Source: Mariannaea sp. PMI_226 (Eukaryota; Ascomycota; Sordariomycetes; Hypocreales; Nectriaceae). From it: a stretch of DNA of 64,000 bases. Below, piece by piece: positions 44,756 to 57,079 of this stretch (position 1 is its first letter; each line of letters starts with the position of its first letter). The DNA lies in contig JANFOG010000001.1 in the NCBI GenBank assembly GCA_024336345.1, positions 1,178,001 through 1,242,000 of the forward strand, given 5' to 3'. The translations under genes were made by a program, and so were the position numbers. The notes beneath the pieces are model-generated. The model was not told the DNA's origin, searched no databases, and saw only the letters and a list, made by a program, of their open reading frames with translations.

Positions 44756-47700
44756 ATGGTGCGCCTTCGAGAAATCCCCCGGACGGCCGCCTTTACCTGG
44801 TCGCCGGGTGCTGGAAACCCTTTTCTGGTTACTGGAACTCGAGCTGGTGCTGTTGATGGCGACTTCTCTGACGAGAGTAAGCTAGAGCTCTGGGATCTTG
44901 CTCTCGATGATCAAGAGCAGGGCCTAGAGCTGCAACCAGTCGCAAGCATCAACACTGAGACGAGGTAAGCTCTGACCAAAGTGGCACAATCGTGCAATTC
45001 TATGCTAAATCCATTCGCAGGTTTTATGACGTCGCTTGGAGCCCTCCTGATGATGACCATCCCAGGGGTATCATCGCCGGTGCCCTCGAGAACGGTTCTC
45101 TTGACCTCTGGGATGCCGAAAAGCTCATTGCTGGAGAATCGGATGCTTTGATCTCTCAAACTCGAAAACACACCGGCCCAATCAAAGCATTGCAATTTAA
45201 CCCATTGAAACCTCAAATCCTTGCCACCGCTGGCGCGAAGGGCGAGATCTATATCTACGATATCAACGACATTGCGAATCCCTTTCGACTAGGAAATGCA
45301 CAAGCACGTTCTGACGACATTGAGTGCCTCGCATGGAACGAAAAGGTTTCGCACATCCTGGCAACTGGCGGAACTGGAGGCTTCGTTACAGTGTGGGACT
45401 TGAAGACCAAGAAGGCATCCTTGACTCTCAACAACAATCGCAAGGCAGTCAGTGCCATTGCTTGGGATCCCAATAACTCTACAAAGCTGTTGACAGGTAC
45501 TCCAGATGATGCCAACCCCGTCATCCTGCTTTGGAACCTGCGAAACTCAAACGCTCCTGAGAAGACACTCCAAGGCCACGAACAAGGCATTCTGTCATTA
45601 TCCTGGTGTCGCCAGGATAGCGAGTTCTTGCTCTCATCTGGCAAGGACAACCGAACCATCGTATGGAACCCTCGGACGGGGGAGCGTTACGGTGAACTGC
45701 CAGAGGTGACAAATTGGACCTTCCTCACTCGTTTCAACCCCCATAACCCCAATTTGTCTGCGACTGCGAGCTTTGATGGAAAAATCACCGTGCAAACATT
45801 GCAAAATACTAACCCCGACACTTCCAAAGCTGCTGCTGAGAAGAATTTGGATGATGAGGATTTTTTTAGAGCCGCTCAGGATCAACCCCAGGACGCCTCG
45901 TGGACATTGGGAAAAGCCCCCAACTGGTTTGAGAGGCCAATTGGTGTTTCCTTTGGCTTTGGAGGCAAAGTCGTTGTTTTTAAGGCAAACCCCACTCAGC
46001 CTGGTCAACAGCGATCATCCAAAATCTCGATCTCAAACTTTTCGGTTGATTCTGAAGTTTCTTCTGCCAATGAGAAATTCCAGCAGGCCCTCGCATCCGG
46101 CGATTTGTCTGCTTTCTGCTCAGAAAGAATCGAGCAAGCCAAAACAGAGGAGGATAAGGCTGACTGGCAAGTGATGGAGACTCTAGTGGGCGATAACCCT
46201 CGCAGCAAGATAGTTGAATTCCTCGGCTTTTCGAAGGAAGAGCTGACCAATGGAGCTCAAGAGAAAGATGATGTTAAAGCAGAGGAAACTGAGACTAAAG
46301 CCGAAGAGGGTGAGGATGAGAACGAAACAAAGAAAAAGCCAGTCTCCAACTTTTTCGACGGGGCCGATGCTGAAGATGATGGAGAGGAATTCCTTTCTGG
46401 TCTTTCCGCAACGAAGGACGCCAAAACCGACAACCCCTTCCAGTTGTTTAGTGATGCTGACAACGCTGTTGATAAGGAGATTACCAGGGCGCTAATTCTA
46501 GGCGACTTTGCCAAGGCTACGGAAATTTGCCTTAAAGAGAAGCGAATTGCGGATGCGTTCTTGATTGCAAATTGCGGCGGCCAGGAGCTTGTGGACAAGG
46601 TCCAGTCGGCTTATCTCGCGCAGAAGAAAGGTGTCCCAAGCTACATGCGCCTTCTCGACTCTGTCATTTCCAAGAACCTTTGGGATATTGTCTACAATGC
46701 TGATCTAGACAGCTGGGAAGAGACCATGGCCATTATCTGCACCTTTTCCGACCCTACAGAGTTTCCAGACCTCTGTGAGGCATTGGGTGACAGGGTCAAT
46801 GAAGAAGGCGAGCGCAAGGATGCCTCTTTCTGTTACCTCGTGGGTTCCAAGCTTGAAAAGGTTGTCTCTATCTGGGTATCCGAGCTTGAGGAAGCAGAGA
46901 AGGCTGGTATTCAGGAGCAATCCGGGGATTCCACTTTCTCCGTCCATGCCAGGTCGCTTCAGAACTTCATTGAGAAGGTTACTGTCTTCCGACAGGTCAC
47001 CAAGTTCCAGGACAGCGAAAAGAGCTTAACATCTGGTTGGAAACTTACAACACTCTATGACAAGTACACTGAATACGCGGATATCCTTGCCGCACACGGT
47101 CAGCTGGCTGTTGCCGAACAATACCTTGATCTTCTCCCAACAACCTACCCCGCCGCCGAGCTTTCTCGATCTCGCGTCAAGTTGGCGACCAAGAAGACTA
47201 CATCGCAGACCCAGGCCAGAGTACCCGTGTCCTCGAGTCGATCATCATCCAAGGTTCCAGCAAGAATGGGCTATCAGCCCACTGCTCAGCCATCTCTACA
47301 GGGGCAAACTGCCCCTATTTCCAACCCATACAGCAACCTACCCCCTAATCCTCTTGCTCCCCGTGCGACTACAGCGTCTCCCGCGCAGCAGTACATGCCC
47401 CCGGCGAATGCTTATCAACCTCAGGGCATGTACGCCCCCCCAGCTGGATATCAGCCACCCACTCAATCAGGCTATCCCAACCCTGTTGCTCCCCCGCCAA
47501 TGACTGGACCTCCGCGCAACACCACTCCTTCGATGCCACCACCATCCAAGTCTAAGGTTATGGACAACTGGAATGATGTGCCTATGGTCACCAAGGTGCC
47601 ATCACGAAAGTCAACTCCGAATGTTGCTCCGATCACATCACCTTTCCCTGGTCAGCTAGGCTCGTCTGTTCCACCACCTCCAGGTTCTACTCCGTATGGA

Positions 47701-48686
47701 CAGCGAACTGGTTCAACTCCGCCGCCGCCTCCTCCTAAAGGTCCTGCTCCTCCTCGAGTCCAGTCTCCGCTAGCTGCCCCTCCGCAGTCGTTCCAACCGC
47801 CGAGCTCTTTGGCCAGCACGCACAACCCCTACGCTCCTCCTCCCCCCGCTGCGGTAGCCAGTCCTCAGTTGTCAGCGATAGCTCCACGAACGGCATCTCC
47901 GTATAACGCTCCTCCTGCTGGACCTCCTCCGTCAAACAGGTATGCTCCAGCTCCTGCAGCGCAACAACAGTACAACCAGCCTCCTTCTGCAATGCCACCT
48001 CCCGGTAACAGACCTCCCCCTGCTGGGTCATTCAGAGGCCCTCCTCAGCAGGCCTCTGCCCAGAGCCCATACGCCCCAAACCCGTATGCAGCTCCCCCTA
48101 GCCAGCCCACTGCGCCTCCAACCGGACCTCCCATGGCCGGACCTCCAATGACAGGACCTCCTATGGCTGGACCTCCCATGGCTGGACCCCCACCTGGTGG
48201 CCCTCCACGAGCTGGTCCCCCTCCGGCTGGCACCCCTCAGCCAAGCCATCCTCCTCCTCAGCAATCTGCTCCCCCACCAAAAGCCAGGCACCCAGCTGGC
48301 GATCGGTCGCAGATTCCTGCCAGTGCTCAAGGCCTTGTCGCTATTCTGGATCAGGACATGCAGCGAGTTAGTGCTAAGGCGCCGGCCACATTTGCACCCC
48401 AGGTCAAGGACACCCAGAAGCGTCTCAATATCCTTTTTGATAACCTCAACAACGACATGATTTCATCCGGCACTATTGAGCAGCTATCGCAACTTGCCTC
48501 AGCCATTGAAACGAAGAATTACGATGTAGCTCAAAGGCTGCAGGTTGAGATTCAACGAGATAAGACCGAGGAGTGTGGCAACTGGATGGTAAGAAACCCC
48601 TTTTTGTGCTCACCACGATGTGTCGCTAACGTAATAACCAGGTTGGTGTGAAGCGATTGATCAGCATGAGCAAGGCCACGCCTTAA
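44756..48686 (+). CDS. SEC31: COPII coat outer-shell protein Sec31
   Basis: Forms the outer cage of COPII vesicles at ER exit sites with Sec13. Three exons, 44756-44964, 45021-48588 and 48642-48686, giving 1273 aa, normal for Sec31. The N-terminal beta-propeller of WD40 repeats covers about 1-330 (for example [25 protein letters not shown]). An acidic linker and the alpha-solenoid ACE1 region follow ([41 protein letters not shown]). A long Pro-rich segment, about 800-1130, includes short GPPMAGPP repeats and would contact Sec23/Sar1. A helical C-terminal domain ends in [11 protein letters not shown]. Only the last 15 codons (including stop) sit on exon 3. Confidence 0.96.
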
Positions 48687-49354
48687 TTTCGAGTCGTGTC
48701 CTACCAGCGCATGTTTTAATGAGTAGTGTATGAGAGAATGTTGACATGAAGACGTTGAATACTTGGTGTTAGGTAGCTCAGGCAGGACGGGGAGGATGGC
48801 TAACGAAGTATACCTAAGCTGAATGACATTTAAGTTAGAAAAAGTAAATGATAAGAAACTGTTCAGTTGTATGTTCTATGGGGGTTTGGTACTGCAATTC
48901 CTCGTGCCTCACTTGAAGTTTTCAGTGGCCTCTGGTCACTCGCTATCGTTGCACTAAGTTTACAACACTGGCTACAAATTAGGCAAATTAGGCATCACGT
49001 ATTCGCCAAATGCAATAACAAGACCCCAATCGAAAAAAAACGGTATAAAGGAGGAAGAAAAGCAAAAGGGGAGAACTCAATTAAAGCAGCGTATACCTGA
49101 CCTAAATTTATCTATCCAACGCAACATGTCCTGTCGTACATGGTTGATATGTCTGTGCAACTTTATACTGGGGTGACTTCCAAAAGTCTAGGGTAAGTTG
49201 TGTGGGGTAAGCGCTCTAAGATAACGGCGCTGGCATGGGCCAGATGTCATGCCCACCTCACCAGCATCCTTGACGTTGCCACATCACCGTTAAACAATCT
49301 CCAGTTGTTCCTTGACTCTGCAAAGGAGAAAAATTAAACACCCCTTCGCATATC
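48687..49354. other. Intergenic region SEC31 / GET2
   Basis: 668 bp: 3' flank of SEC31 and promoter of GET2. A/T-rich with no gene seen. Confidence 0.6.
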
Positions 49355-50443
49355 ATGGCTGATTCAGCTCTGAGTCCAGAAGATGCCGCTGCGAAGCGTG
49401 CCTCTGAGCAAGCCCGCTTACGGAAAGAGCGCCGTGAAGCAAAGATTAAGGCTGGCGGCTCTGCCCGCTTGAACAAGATTACCGGTCTTGGTGGTCGTGG
49501 TGAGTTTCTCAAGACGACAGGTTGCGTTTATTTTCCCTCTTGCCCATGGTCTGACAACAATTTTCTCAAAACAGAACCTGTCCCGGAGCCAGCACCAGCA
49601 GCGACAACGACAGCTACCGACACCTCAACGGCTGCCCCTAATCCTACCACCACCGCCGCACCCTCCTCCAGCCAACATGCTGACCCCGATGAGGTCGACA
49701 TCTCGGATCATTACTACGAGCCCAAGAAGGCTGCTGCTCGCAGCACCCCTTCTGCTCCAGCCATGACCGAGGACGATCTCCGCCAGATGATGCTTGGCTT
49801 CGAGCGCGGCAACACTCCTCGACAGCCTAGCCCCCTCCCTAACGGCGCCAACCCGAACCTTGACGAAGACCCCATGATGAAGATGATGTCCCAGCTCATG
49901 TCCGGCGCTGGCTTCCCTACTGATGGTTCTTCTCCTTTCCCCGGCATGCCCGCTGGCGCCAATCCTTTCCAACCCCAGCCCGGTCAGCAGCAGCAGCAGC
50001 AATCATCTACCTCTGCGAATATCTGGCGCCTCCTGCACGCCCTCGTCGCCCTTGGTCTCGGCCTCTACGTCGTCCTCCTGACCCCATTTGCCGGCACCAA
50101 GGTTGAGCGCGAACGCGCCGCTTTGCCAATCACAACATCCGAAGACCCCTTCAGCACTCCCGTCGAGGCTGCGGCCGCCCAAAACGACCTGGAGCAGCGC
50201 AAGCAAATGTTCTTCTGGGCATTCGCCACGGCAGAGACGGTCCTCCTCACAACACGCTTCTTCCTCCTCAAGCAAGGGCCACAGCCGACCGGAATTGCTG
50301 GCACCGTGGTTGGTTTCCTGCCGCAGCCGTACAAGGGTTATGTAGAGATTGTGATGCGGTACGGGCAGATATTTACGACGGTGCGGGGAGACATGCTGGC
50401 GTGTATCTTTGTATTGGGAGCGTGTGCTTGGGCGAGGGGCTAG
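49355..50443 (+). CDS. GET2: GET complex membrane subunit Get2-like
   Basis: ER receptor component for tail-anchored protein insertion. Two exons, 49355-49499 and 49575-50443, give 337 aa. The 75-nt intron (GTGAGT...AAACAG) is a multiple of three without a stop, so the unspliced frame is also open (362 aa); splicing is preferred because it removes an unconserved insert. The N-terminal basic motif RLRKERREAKIKAGGSARLNK is the Get3-binding segment of the family. A long Pro/Ala/Thr-rich disordered linker with a small poly-Gln stretch follows. Three hydrophobic segments (LVALGLGLYVVLLTP, MFFWAFATAETVLL, and the C-terminal MLACIFVLGACAW) match Get2 topology. Confidence 0.82.
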   Translation: MADSALSPEDAAAKRASEQARLRKERREAKIKAGGSARLNKITGLGGRGEFLKTTGCVYFPSCPWSDNNFLKTEPVPEPAPAATTTATDTSTAAPNPTTTAAPSSSQHADPDEVDISDHYYEPKKAAARSTPSAPAMTEDDLRQMMLGFERGNTPRQPSPLPNGANPNLDEDPMMKMMSQLMSGAGFPTDGSSPFPGMPAGANPFQPQPGQQQQQQSSTSANIWRLLHALVALGLGLYVVLLTPFAGTKVERERAALPITTSEDPFSTPVEAAAAQNDLEQRKQMFFWAFATAETVLLTTRFFLLKQGPQPTGIAGTVVGFLPQPYKGYVEIVMRYGQIFTTVRGDMLACIFVLGACAWARG

Positions 50444-51001
50444 GATTATCGAAATTCAGAGGAGACAAACAAAAGAAAATATAATTATAACAAAGACGAG
50501 CTTTTTTTTTATGGATATCATAGCAATGGAGTTATGGCTTGGGATCTGCTTCTTACATGCCTTCGTAGTTGCTGTTGTGACTTGCAAAAGGTGAAGGAGC
50601 AAAACCAAAAGGTATCTACGAACCTCAGGTCCAAACGCTCAAGAGTTTGCCAAAGGAAAGCAAAAGCGATTGCACATTGCCATCTTGTGTAATTTCTGGA
50701 ACCGTACCCGAAGATATTGAATTTGAATATCTGGTTGAAGCCATCAAAAGTAGACATGCACTATAAGAGAGGCACGAGAAGGAGACAAGAACTACATCTA
50801 AGTAATTAGCTGTATGTACAGAAGTATTATTATTAAGTATTCCTATGTGAGACAAAGGGACTCCCGGATGCTTGCTCTAGTATTAAATGAAAACAGCAAC
50901 AGGGCGTCCGAAAAAATCAAAACACATATTGATACACACAGGATCTAAGCTCCGGCCGCAGCTCAGGGCAACCGTTCCCAAGCTGAAACTGAGCCGGGTG
51001 A
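50444..51001. other. Convergent intergenic region GET2 / TMEM135-like
   Basis: 558 bp of shared 3' flank, A/T-rich, no gene seen. Confidence 0.6.
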
Positions 51002-52785
51002 TCACGTCTTCATCACCATTTTCAACAGCCTCCCAAACACGCCTCTCACTCGATCCGGGTTCTCCTTCACACAGGTAAAGACAATAGCCGTGCTAACAGC
51101 AAACACCAATGTCTCATGCCATTGCTTCTCCAGCGGGTACCTTCTTGGCAGCAGTGTGGCCATGGCGCGGGGGGCGACGAAAAGTGCAAGGTCCTTACGC
51201 CGACTAGCTGTTTCGATGAGGATGCTCCAGCCACAGAGCCAGCATCCGGTGCCGACACAAACCCCACCGTCGATGCGCTGGCGGCACGGGGTGGACGTTC
51301 CAAGGAGCCGGGGCCCAATGCGGGTGCGAGCGAGACATACGCCGTAATAGAATAGAGTTATGAAGGTGCCGAGGAACGCAGAGGAGCGACAGGACGATAC
51401 TATCGCACGAATGATAGCCTTACGCGAGGGATTGCGGAGGGCGAGGGCGAGAGTCAAGGGGAGATATGTGGCCATCGACCACCTCCAGGCTCGGAAGAAG
51501 CGACTAACGGCATGGTACTCACACGAAGGACCGGAACTTAAATGCACTATTTCACAGGGGATAGGAACTGTTTGTTCAGGATCGCCCCATACCAAGGGCC
51601 AATTGTAATCGACACACATGGGTTGTAACAGGGCGGTTTGGCCTGTATCTTTTCCGTACTGAAGCTCACCTGTTCGACAGCGACGTAATGCCTCGATAAG
51701 GCGCATATCGACCGAGGCAGCGGAGGTGATCCATTTGGTGTACGATCGCGGAAGTTTCTCAGGGTAGAAGAACCAAGCCCACATGACCAAGCCAGATGAA
51801 GCAGAGAAGACGAGGGGGTCAATGAGCCCAGAGATGCATCTCTCGGCCCAAGGGGAAGTCAGCAGATGATTTATGGGTGTGTCAGAGGAGCAAACTGGCA
51901 GAACTCACATAGGTCCATTTTTTGGTGGCTTGGCGACGAGCTCTGTGACGGGCCCAGAGATCGCCAACAACGACATCGAGAGCACGGCTGAGGGCAAAAA
52001 GGGTGAGGTCCAAAGTTCGGCCAGCGAACTTGATGGTTTGAGGTTCAGTGTTTGCGGGGGAATCTGCCTTTGGAAGAATGGTCTCCATGTACGCCTGACT
52101 CTCATATGAGTGGAGGATACGAAGGCCGTACCATGCAGCGATGAACGTGGACAGCCATCTTGCAAGTCTAGTGGTTGGTCCCCTTGGTTAGCTTGCCGGC
52201 AGACGGAATTAAGCTTCTGGAAGGGCAGGAAAGTACCGTAAGCGGAATGTATTACTGAGGCTGGTGGCAGCCTTGTCAAGGATGCTCTTCAGAGGTTCCT
52301 ATTTCAGATATGTCAGCATATCGGATCAAGGGCTCAAAGTGCCGGGCAGAGAATCCCGGGTTGGGGGAGGGGGGGGGGGGCTTTGACGTTCAGGGCGTCT
52401 GATGCCTGCAATGATAGGGCCGCCCGTCATAGGTAACTTATGTTGGTAAGGCTCTTGGAAGGGGAGGGTGTTAATAGGTATAGTTAGTTACCTGCAATAA
52501 GGTGCTCCCGCCAGCTAGAACGGCACAGAACGTAGGGAATCTTTGAAGATTGAAGCCCATCCGTAAAATGTGTTTGGCAGATTTGGCAAAGGATCTATCA
52601 TCCTGGTCTGGGGAGAGTTGCTTGCGTCTTCTCCTGGCAACATGCTGAAGAATCAAGGTCAATAGTCGAGGACCTACTGCAGTAGCGTACCCAAGAAGAT
52701 ATGCCCTGATCAACGGGCGGAGGATCTCGGGAGCAAAGTCGAGCCTCAGCGGCCCTTTCCGGGGAGGGTGCAGTGTGAGTGACAT
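51002..52785 (-). CDS. TMEM135-like multi-pass integral membrane protein
   Basis: Four exons, 52785-52492, 52298-52237, 52167-51909 and 51841-51002, give 484 aa. Several hydrophobic segments are interspersed with basic loops. The region PCEIVHLSSGPSCEYHAVSRF and, further on, GPRLLGTSTPCRQRIDGGVC are conserved in fungal TMEM135-type proteins; mammalian TMEM135 is a peroxisomal/mitochondrial membrane protein. The exon 4 acceptor is an unusual CGAG|AGA, chosen because it keeps phase and joins to RCISGLIDPLVFSASSG. Intron 1 carries a poly-G run. Subcellular site and activity are not evident from the sequence. Confidence 0.75.
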
Positions 52786-55700
52786 TGGTGATGATGGTCT
52801 ATTTCATCCGATGATGACTGAAAGCAGGACTACGGGACCTGCAGCCGGCGGATAAAAGGGGGAAGCAGAGAGTGAGGAAGAAGAGATGAGCACACAGGAG
52901 CAGGTTGTAATGCAACCAGCCTGTTTCGGGCCGGTTCCTGGACAAGACGATCTAAATCAATATCAAGATACACGACAAACCCCTGGTAATATGCTAAAAG
53001 AGGGAAAGGGGAAGGGGGGGCGTGAAGTCAAGGACAAAAGGGAGAATGCAAAAGGTCGTGGCAGAAAGAGAATACGACGGAACGAGTGAAGTCAGGTCAA
53101 GTGAAGTCAAGCCAAGTCAGGCCAAGTCAGACCAAGTAAAGTCAGGCAGGGGCGACAGCATTGACATAAGGCAATGCAGGCAGCATCAGGGACAGACAAA
53201 CACCACAAATAGACAACCAATAGAGACAGGACGTCAGTTGGTGCATCGGAGAAAGGCCGTTATATGTGGGGTGACACAGACGAGACGATTCTGGAAGCCC
53301 GTCTCTGGCAGTTCTGGCCGTTCGGGAGCTGATGGCCGAGATGCTTGAAGTAGGACAAAGAGTTTGGTGGGGCTAAGGCGCGAGCCTCGGCATCTAGAAA
53401 CAAGATGATGCGAGGGAAATAAGGTAAAATAATTATGGCGTGTGCAAAGGAACCTATACAGGGGGGATGATTTTTTTTTTTTTTCCTTTTGGCGTACCGG
53501 TGTCCGGCCGGGGACTATCTTGCTGGGGCGGGTAGAAGATCGTAGTGACGCTCCCCGCAAAAGGTGCCGGTGCCGTAGCCCGCGGAGCGCCTTGTCTGGG
53601 GTAGAAACGAGCAGTGGCAATAATTGTGGTGGAGAGAGGAGAGGAATTGGGGAACGGGCTCTGCAAGCAATGGAAATCGTTCAAGGGGGACAGGGGGCGC
53701 AGCAGCTGCAGCAGCTGCATCCATTTTGAGGAGATGGTGGAACGAACCTGAGGGAAGACAGCAGCCACGCGGACCTCCCACCTACTATACGTAGGTAGGT
53801 GGTAGTTTCGGGAGGGAGCAATAATTAAAGAAGAAAGAAGATGGTGTATGGCCAAGCAAAGCAACACAAGGTAAGGTGTTTTGGCTGGGTGGTGAGGGGT
53901 GGTGAGTGGTGATGAGAGGAGTGGCTGATTACAGATACGGCAATAGGGTGAGGACTATGGAGAGATGGAGACACGAGACTTGAGGTAAAGAACGCGGATG
54001 ATGACCGAGTTACAGACCGAGTAGAAGAAAGATGCGCTGATCAGGGGCCCCCCCCCAAAAGGGACGAAAGTGGTCAAGGCTCGCCGGCTGCCAGGTTTGA
54101 GACAGGCGGGAGATGGAGGGGAAGAGGAACCTGGAGAAAGTCCGTGTTAGTGGAGGCGTGGAGGTCTGTATTCGAACGTACCTATGCACTTTTGTAATTT
54201 GCACAGATGTCCCCAAAAAAAAAATGACAAAGCTTCCTGGGATCATGTCTGTTGAGGAACAGAGCTGGGATGGGAGGGATTCGGTGTATCTTTTGGAGTT
54301 GTCTACACATTACTTTTGAAAGAGTTGGTAAGTAGGTAAGGTAAGGTAGGTGGTACTACACAGTAGGTATGTAGTTGAAGGCTTTCGAAATAGCGGCCAA
54401 ACTTAGGCTAGCTAAAACACTCAATACATGTGCCTACATTATTAGCAACGGAACTTTTCAGGTAGGTCGCGTCTTTAGTCCCTGAGGCAGCAAGATGACG
54501 GGAACCCCGTTTGGGGCTATGTGACAGCATCAGGATGTGCCCGTAGTGCGCTCCGTAGTGTGCTCCGTAGTACCCCCGTCGCATGTAAGTACCCTGCCTC
54601 ATACCTACCCAACGTAGATACTTAGGTAATTAGGTAGTGTTGTTTGCAAATTGCGGCATGGCGTATGCAGCCTTGGGGAAGGGCCACCATTTACCTATTC
54701 TATCAGCTTATTGTCTGCATCTGTACTCCGTACGGACTACGGAACTACGGACTCAGAGCACATCGTGGCCCCTAGACGCAACTAGACGCACCCAGACGCG
54801 CGCAACTCACTAGCATTCACTTCGTGGCACGGATTACCGCATTTTTCAGTTCAGAACAAGCAAAAATCAATGCAAGGGGATCGATGGAATCGACAGGATT
54901 CAATGGGAAATCTTGGCTGTTGAATAACATCCAACCTGTTCGAGCCTAGGGTGGTAATACCAGTCTTCTGTCCAAGTAGGCAGTACATCAAAAGGTACCT
55001 ATAGGAGTGCAACCAGAGAGGTACCGTATACGAGCAAAGTAAACACACTCCCTACCACCAACTCAAGTCGACCGTTTTTGAAAAGATCGAAAGATTTCAG
55101 GTCCCAATGTTGGGGGAATAAATGGGTGGGCCAACAAAATGATATTATAGCATCAGGCATCTTAATGGCTTGTACCTACTCCTACTTTTCACATCTCCCC
55201 CTAACAGGTCTAACCCCATTCCCTCCTGTGATTTAGATGCGAGCAAGACTGTTTGTTTATCAGAGAATGGGTGGTAAAGGGTGGTTGAAGGCAGCTGAGC
55301 TCTGGAGCTGCCATCTACCTGTAACTCAATACACCAATACATGAGAGGCTGTCCAATTGGTAGGTAGAGCGTACGTACCATCTGGGTTCGTCCATCGTTC
55401 TTACTGGACGATACGAAAATTGACCATGAAAAAGAAAGACAAAGGGAAAAAAAAAGAGGGAAAAAAATACAACAGAAAATAGAAAAAGACCTAATTGGAG
55501 ACCCAGCTATACCTATTTCATGTGGCGGAGGGGCTCGGAACCTAAAGTATTTGCAACAAGGAAGTGCTTGGAGAAGTGCTGGGATGCTCTGGTCATTGAG
55601 TCGTTTTGCCCACACGTCCAGACCCAGACCCAAGCATGTGATTATTCTTTAGATGCATAAACCTGGTCTTTGTGTGCCTCCGTCTCCACCCAGGTCAGTT

Positions 55701-57079
55701 GCCAGTATCGGGGCGCTCGTTGGATGAATGATGGCCTCCGGTCATGGGCAATACCGGGAACCAATAGCGGACGGAATCCGCCAAGAGTTGGTGTCTTGCT
55801 GAGTAGCATTGGGAGGTTTCTCGCATCTTGACTGGTGCTGCATTCGATCAGGTTGGTCGAGGTATGCGGAAGATGCAGCTGACATGGAACTGTCGAAAAG
55901 GACGACGACGCCCTGCAATGAGTATTGGGTACATAGCCCACATGGGTTGATGCTGAATGGGCCCGCCCAAGTCGCGTGCTCATAGCTTCCTACACTAGCG
56001 CTAACCCTCTGTTACGAAGTCACAGTACATTAGCTCAGGTAGAACGTCCACTGTCCCGCTCTCCAATCCTCCAGCGTCGTCGCCGCCGTATCTTCCACAC
56101 CTTGCCTACCTCTCTCTACCTACCTCACCTACCTTCACGCCTCATCACGTAGCCCGTCTCGCGCACACTCCCCATTAACACAAACAACCTCCGGGCTTGT
56201 TGATCATGGACTAGGCGCCCCCCCCCCTTCATCCCTGGTCAAACCCACTCACTTCGTCCATTCTCAAGCAAAACTGCAACCTGCGTCAGTCTGATTATTT
56301 GCCTGGAGAACCATAGGCACATCTGACCTGAGCGTGATGTGAACGCACACTCCTCTACCTACCTTACATCAAATTACTTCCAAGGTTACTACTACGCATG
56401 CGCCTGCGCTCCGACTTTCTCCTCCTTCTTTATCCTCATTTACTTTCTTTGCCTCGCACGTCAAACCTTCGCTTCTTGCTATTTCCCCCTTTGCGGTACT
56501 CGCTGCGACTACCTACTTCTAGCAGTTGATCTTCTCCATTGCGCTGTTCGACTCTCTTCTTTTGTGTCTACGCCCTTGCTCCTTCGTCAGTGTCTTTTGG
56601 TCAAAGGCCCTGGTCAACCACACCCCCCGGTCAAGAGTGGTTTCCTATTCCCAAGTACCTACCAACCCAGGGCAACCCCACGAGCCATATAATCCACGTC
56701 CCGTATCTTCCATGCCACAGATCCGATTGGAATCCTTAACTAGCTTTCGACTCCCCGCCAAAAAGCACTACACCTAGTTACTTCTACAGCATCCTCAGTC
56801 GACATATCCTGTTGTTAGAGCTTCCTGCTCGCTTCGATCAAACGTCACGCCTGGGTCTCAGATTTCACTCTAGCTACCGTTGCGACATGAGCTAGAGGTT
56901 TACGCATTTGAAGCCAGCGTCCACTGTTGTATTGTCATGCCCAACCTCGATTTCGAGCACGCTACTATTCACGACCCCATCGATCATCCGAGTGCCCTCA
57001 GCCTTTATTAATCTTGTCCAACGCAACCAAGAGAATATATATAATTCAAATTCAGTTATTCAGCTTAAAACGCGCCCCC
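52786..57079. other. 4.3 kb gene-free region upstream of the bHLH gene
   Basis: Open frames here (up to 162 codons) show low-complexity composition and no family features. It holds an irregular AGTCA-rich tandem repeat (53085-53150), poly-T and poly-C runs, clusters of TAGGTAGGT/TACCTACC motifs (near 53785, 54325-54370, 54580-54640, 56100-56130), TACTCCGTACGGA near 54723 and a pyrimidine-rich stretch at about 56080-56300 and 56400-56600. Probably extended promoter and 5' UTR of the transcription factor, shared with the divergent TMEM135-like gene. Confidence 0.5.
53085..53150. repeat. Irregular AGTCA-rich tandem repeat
   Basis: About six imperfect 10-11 bp units built on AAGTCAGGCC / AAGTCAAG variants. 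Located about 300 bp beyond the start of the TMEM135-like gene, in its promoter side. Confidence 0.8.

Noticed and set aside
55145..55633. 162-codon minus-strand ORF with a Phe/Ser-rich hydrophobic stretch
   Set aside because: The hydrophobic part is the complement of an A-rich low-complexity tract; no other support.
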